From: Corynebacterium lactis
GTDB lineage: Bacteria; Actinomycetota; Actinomycetes; Mycobacteriales; Mycobacteriaceae
Direction of reading: 5' to 3'
Assembly: GCF_900519355.1 (NCBI RefSeq)
Contig: NZ_ULHE01000001.1
Span: forward strand, 744,001 to 808,000
DNA length: 64,000 nucleotides
Shown: piece after piece, positions 57,488 to 64,000 of the stretch
Layout: each line of letters opens with the position of its first letter
How positions within the stretch are numbered: the stretch's first letter is position 1
Notes under the pieces: generated by a model
Database searches by the model: none
The model's input: only the letters and a program-made list of their open reading frames with translations
Told to the model about the DNA's origin: nothing
Made by a program: the position numbers and the translations under genes

Positions 57488-59383
57488 ATGACAGTAGAGC
57501 TCGACGAGATCGCCGCCTTCCTCGCCCAGACGCGCCCCTTCTCGGAGCTGTCCGCCGCCGAGCGCGCCACCATCCCGCCGATGTTCACCATGCGCTACGC
57601 CCGGCGCGGCACGGAAATCGTTCACGCGGGCGCGGACAACAAGAACTGCTTCATCATCCGCTCCGGCCTGGTGGACCTCTTCGACCCGGCGGGCAACCTG
57701 CTCGACCGCCGCGACGTGGGCGACCACTTCGGCTATTCGACGCTCCTGTCCGGCGAGCCCAGCCTCTACACGATGACGGCGGTGGAGGACAGCCTGTTCC
57801 TTGTCATTTCGGAGGAGGCCTTCGCGCACCTGAATGACGCGTTCCCGCAGGTCCGTCGCTACTACGGCGGCGAGAATGCGCGCATCCGCGCGGTGGCGTC
57901 GAAGCTGCGCTCCACGGCGGCGTCGGAGGCACTGCGCACGCGCGTGGGCGAGCTGGCGGTGGCGGCGCCCATTACCTGCACCTCCGGCGCCACCGTCCGC
58001 GAGGCGGCGCAGATCATGACGGAGAAGAACATCTCGAGCTTGCTGGTGGTAGACCCGGGCGAGACATCCAGCACAGGTGACCTCGTCGGCATCCTCACCG
58101 ACCGCGACCTGCGCCGCCGCGTGCTGGCGCAGGGGCTCGGCACGGAGACGCTCGTCCGCGAGGTGATGACCCCGAATCCGCACACCATCAGCCCCGACAT
58201 GCTGGTGTTCGAGGCGATGCTACTGATGGCAGAGCGCGGCTTCCACCACCTTCCGGTCCACGACGGCACTCGGGTCACGGGCATGATCGTCATCGGCGAC
58301 CTGCTGCGCAGCCTCCACACCGACCCCGTGTACGCCACGGCGACGCTGGCCCGCAAGAGCGACATCGGCGAGATCGCCGAGGTCGCCGACAACGCCCGGC
58401 GCATGGTCGGCCGCTACCTGGAGCGTGGCGTCTCGGCGGAGGAGGTCTCGAAGCTGCTCACCGCCGTCGCCGACGCCGTCGTGCGCCGCCTGGTCACGCT
58501 CGCCGAGGAGCGCCTCGGCCCGCCGCCGGTGCCCTACGCTTTCGCGGTGCTGGGCTCGCACGGCCGCGGCGAGATGGGGCTGGCCTCCGACCAGGACAAC
58601 GCGCTGATCCTCTCCAACGACTACGACCCCGCCAACCCAGCCCACTCCCGCTACTTCGCCTCGCTTGCCGACGACGTGTGTGGCAACCTCGCCAAGGCCG
58701 GCTACCCGCTGTGCCCCGGCGACATGATGGCGTCCAACCCCGCCTGGCGCATGTCGGTGAATCAGTGGGCGGAGAAGTTCCACGGCTGGATCACGGCTCC
58801 TGACGGCGACGCCCTGCTGCATGCGCAGACCTTCTTCGACATCCGGGGCGTGGCGGGGGAGAGTCAATTGGTCGACGACCTGCGGGCCTCGTACGTCCCG
58901 ATCGCCCAGAACTCCACGCGCCTGCACGCCCACCTGGCGAAGCTGGCCGCCTGGCGCGAGCCGCCGCTGGGCTTCTTCCGGGGCCTGGTGCTGGAAAAGG
59001 GCGGCGATCACGCGGAGACCCTGGACATCAAGAAGGGCGGCACCGCCGCGGTGGTGCAGATGGCGCGGCTCTTCGCCGTCGCGGCCGGGCTGCCGCAGCT
59101 CTCCACCCGCGACCGCCTCTCCGCCGGCGCCGGCGCGGGGACGGTCAGCAGGCAGGGGGCGCAGGACCTTGCCGACGCCTTCGACTTCCTGTGCTCCGTG
59201 CAGCTGGCGCACCAGGAAAGGCAGGTGGAGGTCGCGGGCCCAGACGGCACAGAGCCCGACAACCACGTTGCCCCGAAGTCTCTGTCCCGGCTCGAGCAGG
59301 AGCACCTGCGTGACGCCTTCGGCGTGATTCGCAAGATGCAGCAGAGCCTCGGGGCAAAGTACCCGATCCGCTCGATGTCGTAA
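57488..59383 (+). CDS. cNMP-binding, CBS-pair, DUF294 nucleotidyltransferase-like protein
   Basis: A 631-residue cytoplasmic protein. Residues about 10-125 are a cyclic-nucleotide-binding-type domain (TMRYARRGTEIVHAGADNKNCFIIRSGLVDLF). Two CBS motifs follow (VREAAQIMTEKNISSLLVVD and MLVFEAMLLMAERGFHHLPV). Next is a GlnD-like nucleotidyltransferase motif, GSHGRGEMGLASDQDNAL, with the acidic DxD-type pair, then the DUF294 C-terminal helical region. It probably senses a nucleotide and modifies an unknown target. Followed after 25 bp by an exonuclease gene, a pairing seen in other genomes. Leaderless start, TAGAAT 7 nt upstream. Confidence 0.8.
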   Translation: MTVELDEIAAFLAQTRPFSELSAAERATIPPMFTMRYARRGTEIVHAGADNKNCFIIRSGLVDLFDPAGNLLDRRDVGDHFGYSTLLSGEPSLYTMTAVEDSLFLVISEEAFAHLNDAFPQVRRYYGGENARIRAVASKLRSTAASEALRTRVGELAVAAPITCTSGATVREAAQIMTEKNISSLLVVDPGETSSTGDLVGILTDRDLRRRVLAQGLGTETLVREVMTPNPHTISPDMLVFEAMLLMAERGFHHLPVHDGTRVTGMIVIGDLLRSLHTDPVYATATLARKSDIGEIAEVADNARRMVGRYLERGVSAEEVSKLLTAVADAVVRRLVTLAEERLGPPPVPYAFAVLGSHGRGEMGLASDQDNALILSNDYDPANPAHSRYFASLADDVCGNLAKAGYPLCPGDMMASNPAWRMSVNQWAEKFHGWITAPDGDALLHAQTFFDIRGVAGESQLVDDLRASYVPIAQNSTRLHAHLAKLAAWREPPLGFFRGLVLEKGGDHAETLDIKKGGTAAVVQMARLFAVAAGLPQLSTRDRLSAGAGAGTVSRQGAQDLADAFDFLCSVQLAHQERQVEVAGPDGTEPDNHVAPKSLSRLEQEHLRDAFGVIRKMQQSLGAKYPIRSMS

Positions 59384-59408
59384 TTTCACCAAGCAAGAGA
59401 GCCCCCCC

Positions 59409-60020
59409 GTGTTCGAACGTCTCACAGCCAGCCTCACAACCCGCCGCGCCACCGGAGCGCTGCGCGCGCTCTACGACACCCCGGTGCGCGATAACGCTTG
59501 GCTCGCCGTCGACGTGGAGACCACCGGCCTGGACCCGGCCCGCGACCGGCTGCTGTCCATTGGCTGGGTCGCGGTGGAGGGCCGCGACATCGTGCTGGGG
59601 GAGTCCGGCTACGTTGTCATCCAGCCCGACAACCAGCCCGACTCCGTCGGCGACTCGGCGACCATCCACGGCCTGACCGACGACATGCTGGCGCAAGGCG
59701 TGCCCGCGGAGGTCGGCGTCGGCAAGCTCCTGGAAGCGCTGGCGGGGCGGAAGCTGCTGGCGCACTACGCGCAGATGGAGATCGGCTTCCTGGACCCGCT
59801 GTGCCGAAAGCACTTCGGGGCGCCCCTGAAGGTGCCGGTGGCCGACACGATGGCGCGCGAGTACGAGAAGATGCTGCGCGCCGACCGGGAGCCGAAGCGC
59901 GACGAGTTGCGCCTGTGGTCCCTGCTTGATCGGTACGGTATTCCCCCGATGAAGGCTCACCACGCGTTTAATGACGCGCTGGCCTGTGCCCAGGTGTGGC
60001 TTGCGCAACAGGCCGTGTAA
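59409..60020 (+). CDS. DEDDh 3'-5' exonuclease, DnaQ-like
   Basis: A 203-residue exonuclease. ExoI WLAVDVETTGLDPARD, ExoII LLAHYAQMEIGFLD, ExoIII KAHHAFNDALACAQ (His, Asp). AAGAGAG lies about 11-17 nt before GTG 59409. It directly follows the CBS/DUF294 gene, so the two may act together on nucleotide or RNA turnover. The ATG of the next gene overlaps its end with a -10 box. Confidence 0.85.
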   Translation: MFERLTASLTTRRATGALRALYDTPVRDNAWLAVDVETTGLDPARDRLLSIGWVAVEGRDIVLGESGYVVIQPDNQPDSVGDSATIHGLTDDMLAQGVPAEVGVGKLLEALAGRKLLAHYAQMEIGFLDPLCRKHFGAPLKVPVADTMAREYEKMLRADREPKRDELRLWSLLDRYGIPPMKAHHAFNDALACAQVWLAQQAV

Positions 60021-60023
60021 TCT
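60018..60023 (+). promoter_or_regulatory. -10 box TAATCT overlapping the exonuclease stop
   Basis: TAATCT begins at the exonuclease stop codon and ends 7 nt before ATG 60031, giving the FAH-family gene its own leaderless transcript. Confidence 0.6.
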
Positions 60024-60030
60024 ACCATTC

Positions 60031-60819
60031 ATGCGTATTGCCAGAATCGCCCACCCAGAGGGCATGTGCTTCGCGCTCGTTGAGGGCGAAGGCAACGAAG
60101 TGACTTTGAAGGAAATTGACGGCCACCCCTTCGGCCAGATCAACAAGACGGGGCGGCAGTGGCCGCTTTCCGACGTGCGCCTGCTCGCCCCGATGTTGCC
60201 GTCGAAGGTGATCGCCATCGGTCGTAACTACGCCGACCACGTCGCCGAGGTGTTCAAGAAGTCGGCGGAATCGCTGCCGCCGACGATGTTCATCAAGCCG
60301 CCGACGGCCGTCATCGGCCCGGAGGCCCCGATCCGTATCCCGGATTTCGCGACCAACGTGGAGTTCGAGGGCGAGCTGGCCCTGATTATTGGCAAGCCGT
60401 GCAAGAACGTGAAGAAGGAAGACGCCCACGACGTCATCTTCGGCTACACGATTGTCAACGACGTCTCCTCCCGTGACCTGCAGTTCGCCGACGGCCAGTG
60501 GGCCCGCGCGAAGGGCATCGACACCTTCTGCCCGCTGGGCCCGTGGATCCAGACCGAGCTGGACTACAACGAGCTGCCGATCAAGGCGCACCTGACCCAC
60601 GAAGGTAAGACGGAGACCAAGCAGGACTCCAACTCGAACCAGATGATCATGTCCATCCCGGAGATTATCGAGTTCATCACCGCCTCGATCACCCTGCTGC
60701 CGGGCGACGTCATCTGCACCGGCTCCCCGGCCGGCACCGCCGCGATGTTCCCGGGCGACCGCATCGAGATTGAGATTCCGGGCATCGGCAAGCTGGCCAA
60801 CCCGGTGGAGCGGGCTTAG
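60031..60819 (+). CDS. odx: FAH-family protein, oxaloacetate decarboxylase-like (Odx)
   Basis: A 262-residue fumarylacetoacetase-family enzyme. Metal-binding acidic residues lie in VEFEGELALIIG (Glu, Glu) and FGYTIVNDVSSRDLQF (Asp). IGRNYADHVAEV and GDVICTGSPAGTA are family motifs. It sits just upstream of gltX, as the C. glutamicum gene cg1458, whose product was reported to decarboxylate oxaloacetate, does. An acylpyruvase or fumarylpyruvate hydrolase activity is the alternative. Start decided by TAATCT 7 nt before ATG 60031. Confidence 0.8.
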   Translation: MRIARIAHPEGMCFALVEGEGNEVTLKEIDGHPFGQINKTGRQWPLSDVRLLAPMLPSKVIAIGRNYADHVAEVFKKSAESLPPTMFIKPPTAVIGPEAPIRIPDFATNVEFEGELALIIGKPCKNVKKEDAHDVIFGYTIVNDVSSRDLQFADGQWARAKGIDTFCPLGPWIQTELDYNELPIKAHLTHEGKTETKQDSNSNQMIMSIPEIIEFITASITLLPGDVICTGSPAGTAAMFPGDRIEIEIPGIGKLANPVERA

Positions 60820-60836
60820 GTCTTAGCTGAACCCAA

Positions 60837-62060
60837 CTAGCGCAACCCGAACGCGCGGAGCACGGTGCCCATCTTGGCCTGTGTCTCCGCGAGTTCTTCT
60901 TCTGGGTCGGAGTGCTCGACGATGCCGCCTCCGGCCCACAGCCGCGCCACCGACCCCGCGGTGTCAATCTCGGCGCAGCGGATGGAGACGACGAACTCGC
61001 CGTCGCCGTCCGCGTCGCACCAGCCGACCGCGCCCGAGTAGAAGCCGCGGTCGGTCTCGACGGCCTGAATGACGCCGAAGGCGCTCTCCGTCGGCGTGCC
61101 GCAGATGGCGGGGGTGGGGTGGACCACCAGCGCGAGGTCCAGCGCCGACAGCGTCGGGTCCTTCAGCGTTCCGCGGATGTGCGTGGCCAGGTGCCACATC
61201 TCCGACGTGCTCATCAGCTCCGGGGCCTCCGGCACGTCCAGCTCCGAGCACAGCGGCGCCAGGTTGGCCGCGATGTCGTCGACGACGAAGGCGTGCTCCG
61301 CCAGGTTCTTCACCGAGTCCGCGAGCCTGCGCGCGTTGTCCTCGTCCACCTGCTTATTGCGCGAGCGTGGCAGCGACCCCGCCAGCGGGAAGGCCTCGAC
61401 GGTATTTCCCCTGCGGCGCACCAGCATCTCCGGGGAGGAACCGATTAACAGCTTGCCCTCGTACTCCTCGCCCGCGGGTGAGAGGTCGACGACGAACCCG
61501 TCGCGGTTGGGGGAGCCGTCGATAAGCCGGGCGGCCAGCAGCAGCGGGTCGATCGGCGGATCAATCTCCAGCTCGACCGCGCGCGCCAGCACGACTTTTT
61601 CCAGGCCCGAGTTGGCGATGGTGCGAATCGCGGCGTCGACGCGCTCGACGTGCTCGGCGGGCTCCGGGTCGTAGGCGACGACCTTCGCGTGCAGGCTGGG
61701 CGCATTCCAGCGGTAGTGGGCCGGCGGCTCCAGCGGGTGATTGGTGCGGATGACGTCGCGCGGGACGGTCAGGGCCGCGGGCGCGTCCAGGTCGAAGGGG
61801 AGTGCTCCGACGACCATCTGGTGCATGCCGGAGCGCAGCTGCTCGGCGGCGAGCCACGGGTCGGAAATCTGCTCCACGATGCCCTGCGTGCGGATCGACC
61901 CGTGCGCGCGGGAGAGCAGGAAGTCCGGGGCGGTCGCGGGCCGCGACGTTTCCCACCGAGAGGACTTGCGCGGAGCGGACGGGCGCTGCGACTCGCCACT
62001 GGGTTCGTCGCCCTCGCCGCGGGGCCTGCCGCCGAAGGAGGGGTGATTTTCCATGGACAT
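60837..62060 (-). CDS. menF: Isochorismate synthase
   Basis: A 407-residue chorismate-utilising enzyme. Motifs: LEKVVLARAVEL, FPLAGSLPRSR, HPTPAICGTPTE, GFYSGAVGWCD and the C-terminal WAGGGIVEHSDPEEELAETQAKM. It turns chorismate into isochorismate for menaquinone (or a siderophore). About 55 residues at the N-terminus are non-conserved. GGGAG lies 8 nt before ATG 62060. No menD, menE or siderophore gene is adjacent, so the entC-type alternative remains open. Confidence 0.88.
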   Translation of the reverse strand: MSMENHPSFGGRPRGEGDEPSGESQRPSAPRKSSRWETSRPATAPDFLLSRAHGSIRTQGIVEQISDPWLAAEQLRSGMHQMVVGALPFDLDAPAALTVPRDVIRTNHPLEPPAHYRWNAPSLHAKVVAYDPEPAEHVERVDAAIRTIANSGLEKVVLARAVELEIDPPIDPLLLAARLIDGSPNRDGFVVDLSPAGEEYEGKLLIGSSPEMLVRRRGNTVEAFPLAGSLPRSRNKQVDEDNARRLADSVKNLAEHAFVVDDIAANLAPLCSELDVPEAPELMSTSEMWHLATHIRGTLKDPTLSALDLALVVHPTPAICGTPTESAFGVIQAVETDRGFYSGAVGWCDADGDGEFVVSIRCAEIDTAGSVARLWAGGGIVEHSDPEEELAETQAKMGTVLRAFGLR

Positions 62061-62128
62061 GCTGGGGGCTCCCTCCTCGTCGTCCTCCGGGGGTTGTCCC
62101 CGGTTGAGACCCAAGCTTAGCCAGCGCC

Positions 62129-62854
62129 CTAACCCCGACCCAAAAAGGGCATGCCCGCAGCGGTGATGGTCAGGTGGTCCACCACGGCCGTCGCGGGCAG
62201 CTCCGCGGCGTAGACGAAGGCGCGCGCGGCCTCGGCGGCGTCGAACATCGGCTCGGCGCCGTCCTCGCCGGTAAACGCGCCCAGCAGGTCCGTCTTCGCG
62301 TTGCCGATGTCGATGCGCGTGGCCAGAATCCCGTGCTCGCGCCCGTCGAGCGCCAGCACCCTGGTCAGCCCCGCCAGCGCGCTTTTCGACGCCGCGTACG
62401 CCGCGGTATGGGCCCTCGGCACCTGTGCGGCGATGGAGCAGTTGACCAGGATGCGGCCGCCTGTGCCCTTCATGATCCGGAACGCCTCCCGGGCGCACAG
62501 GAAGGAGCCGACGACGTTGGTGTCGATGACGCGCCGGAAGTCCTCTATATCGGTGTCGCCGAACTCGGCGGGCGTGCCAGGCAGCCCGGCGTTGAGGACC
62601 ACGGCCTCGATGCGTCCGGATACGCTCACCGCGTCCGCGAACATCGCGGCGACCTGCGCCTCGTCGGTGATGTCGCACTGCGAGTAGGTGATGTGGTCGC
62701 GGCGGGCGACGTCGGCAAGCGGGGCCAGCGTGCGGCCGCAGATGTGCACGTGCCAGCCGGCGCCTGCGAAGGCCAGGGCGATTTCGCGGCCGATGCCTGC
62801 GCCGCCTCCGGTGACGACGACGGTCCTCTTCGGTGTCAGGGGTGGCTGTGTCAT
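62129..62854 (-). CDS. Short-chain dehydrogenase/reductase
   Basis: A 241-residue classical SDR. The cofactor motif is VVTGGGAGIGREIALAFAGAG, the NAG-type motif is VVLNAGLPG and the catalytic YxxxK is in AAYAASKSALAGL with a preceding Ser (NCSIAAQV). Start at ATG 62854 (CACAAT 7 nt upstream) rather than ATG 62863. It lies upstream of the isochorismate synthase gene on the same strand and divergent from the hydroxypyruvate-isomerase-like gene, which may share a pathway. Confidence 0.85.
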   Translation of the reverse strand: MTQPPLTPKRTVVVTGGGAGIGREIALAFAGAGWHVHICGRTLAPLADVARRDHITYSQCDITDEAQVAAMFADAVSVSGRIEAVVLNAGLPGTPAEFGDTDIEDFRRVIDTNVVGSFLCAREAFRIMKGTGGRILVNCSIAAQVPRAHTAAYAASKSALAGLTRVLALDGREHGILATRIDIGNAKTDLLGAFTGEDGAEPMFDAAEAARAFVYAAELPATAVVDHLTITAAGMPFLGRG

Positions 62855-62878
62855 AGGTCTCATTGTGGCAGGCCGCTA

Positions 62879-62884
62879 TAGAGT
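62879..62884 (+). promoter_or_regulatory. -10 box TAGAGT, leaderless start
   Basis: TAGAGT lies 7 nt before ATG 62892. Confidence 0.55.
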
Positions 62885-62891
62885 GTGAGAA

Positions 62892-63608
62892 ATGATCACC
62901 GCAATCAATTGCTCCACCGTCTACGCGCACCTCACCCCGGCCGAGGCGGTCGCCGCCGCGCGTGCCGACGGCTACGGCGCCGTGGAATTCTGGTGGCCGT
63001 TCCCCGAGGCGGTACCGGAGGCGCACGCCGTCGAGGAGTTCTGCTCCCTGTTCGGGCCCGAGGTGAGGCTGCACGCGCTGAACCTGTGGGGCGGCGACAT
63101 GGCGGCGGGGCAGCGCGGGGTGCTGCACGACGGAGGCCTGCCGGAGGGGCACCTGGATGTGGTGCGCCAGATCGCGGAGGCCACGGGGCTGCGCTGCTCG
63201 AACGTGCTGCTGGGGCGCTCCGGCGGGGCGGTGACGCGGCAGCAGGTCGAGCGGCTGAGGTCTGTCGCGGCCGAGCTGCGCAGCTTCGGCGTGGAGGCGA
63301 TGGTCGAGCCGCTGTCGGGGATGGGGGACTATCCCGTCACCGACCCGTGGGCTGCGACGGAGGTGGCGCGCGCGGCCGACTGCGGCGTCCTGCTGGACTT
63401 CTACCACCTGGCGGTCAATGGCGTGGACGTGGAGCGCTACCTGGCCGACGTCGAGTCCGGCGAGCTGCCCCTGCCCGCACACGTGCAGGTCGCGGACTTC
63501 CCGGGCCGCGGCGCGCCGGGCAGTGCGACCCTTCCACTGGAGGAGTGGGTGGGGCGCCTGCGCGCCGCCGGGTACGCGGGGGAGGTAGCGGGGGAGTGGA
63601 CGAGCTAG
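62892..63608 (+). CDS. Hydroxypyruvate isomerase-like TIM-barrel protein
   Basis: A 238-residue xylose-isomerase-like barrel. Metal-binding positions can be seen: Glu in AMVEPLSGMGDY, Asp in LLDFYHLAVNG, His in PAHVQVADFPGRG (HVQVAD) and Glu in AGEW near the C-terminus. It would interconvert hydroxypyruvate and tartronate semialdehyde or a related sugar acid. It is divergent from an SDR, which could reduce the semialdehyde product. The C-terminus is very short, so the last helix may be missing compared with longer relatives. Confidence 0.75.
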   Translation: MITAINCSTVYAHLTPAEAVAAARADGYGAVEFWWPFPEAVPEAHAVEEFCSLFGPEVRLHALNLWGGDMAAGQRGVLHDGGLPEGHLDVVRQIAEATGLRCSNVLLGRSGGAVTRQQVERLRSVAAELRSFGVEAMVEPLSGMGDYPVTDPWAATEVARAADCGVLLDFYHLAVNGVDVERYLADVESGELPLPAHVQVADFPGRGAPGSATLPLEEWVGRLRAAGYAGEVAGEWTS

Positions 63609-63635
63609 AAGGTGTGGCGCAGATACGGGCGGGGG

Positions 63636-63641
63636 TATGAT
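63636..63641 (+). promoter_or_regulatory. -10 box TATGAT, leaderless small membrane gene
   Basis: TATGAT lies 7 nt before ATG 63649, supporting the shorter start rather than ATG 63637. Confidence 0.6.
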
Positions 63642-63648
63642 AGTTGAC

Positions 63649-64000
<352 letters not shown>

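Overview
This 64 kb window is a chromosomal segment of a high-GC actinobacterium, almost certainly a Corynebacterium. The gene order follows, from memory, the Corynebacterium glutamicum stretch from about cg1373 to cg1463: methylmalonyl-CoA epimerase, thioredoxin-like protein, glgB, glgE, ABC ATPase, NUDIX, etfBA, nifS-type desulfurase, mnmA, ligA, gatC, gatA, pfkA, gatB, ilvD, mscCG, ilvBNC, serA, leuB, FAH-family protein, gltX. No rRNA, tRNA, CRISPR array, insertion sequence, phage or integrase was seen. The species cannot be fixed from the sequence alone.

Layout. 0-10 kb: small metabolic genes, then the GlgE and GlgB glucan genes on the minus strand, then an ABC ATPase, a NUDIX hydrolase and a methyltransferase on plus. 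10-20 kb: electron-transfer flavoprotein (etfBA), cysteine desulfurase and the tRNA 2-thiolase MnmA, a MetE-like protein, an orphan AAA ATPase, a DEDD exonuclease and NAD-dependent DNA ligase. 20-34 kb: glycogen phosphorylase, an ACT protein, gatC-gatA, a three-gene iron-type ABC importer, pfkA, a YkvI-like transporter, a methyltransferase and gatB. 34-48 kb: cell-envelope proteins, then the branched-chain amino acid block (ilvD, then ilvB-ilvN-ilvC) with the mechanosensitive glutamate exporter MscCG between its two parts, a large lipoprotein and serA. 48-57 kb: two inverted paralogous CoA-transferases around a COG0523 GTPase, an HNH/DUF222 protein, leuB and two small genes that overlap tail to tail. 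57-64 kb: a cNMP/CBS/DUF294 protein with a DEDDh exonuclease, an FAH-family (Odx-like) protein, isochorismate synthase, an SDR, a hydroxypyruvate-isomerase-like protein, a small membrane protein and the first 42 codons of gltX.

How it fits together. GlgE, GlgB and GlgP build and degrade alpha-glucan. PfkA, EtfAB, the CoA-transferases and MCE belong to central carbon and acyl-CoA metabolism. NifS and MnmA form a sulfur relay for tRNA. GatABC makes Gln-tRNA(Gln), and GltX at the right edge supplies the precursor. The ilv and leu genes share a candidate LtbR operator.

The strongest non-coding signals are: (1) about twenty genes whose start codon lies 6-8 nt after a TANNNT -10 box, indicating leaderless mRNAs and deciding several starts; (2) a 36-bp inverted repeat with one exact LtbR-type half-site, built around the -35 box of ilvBNC, plus an exact copy at leuB and a degenerate one at ilvD; (3) a Zur-like box at the COG0523 gene; (4) overlapping LexA-like boxes at the HNH/DUF222 gene; (5) two related palindromes 30 bp apart before a CoA-transferase gene; (6) a strongly over-represented decamer, GCTTGCCGAC, found 13 times on both strands.
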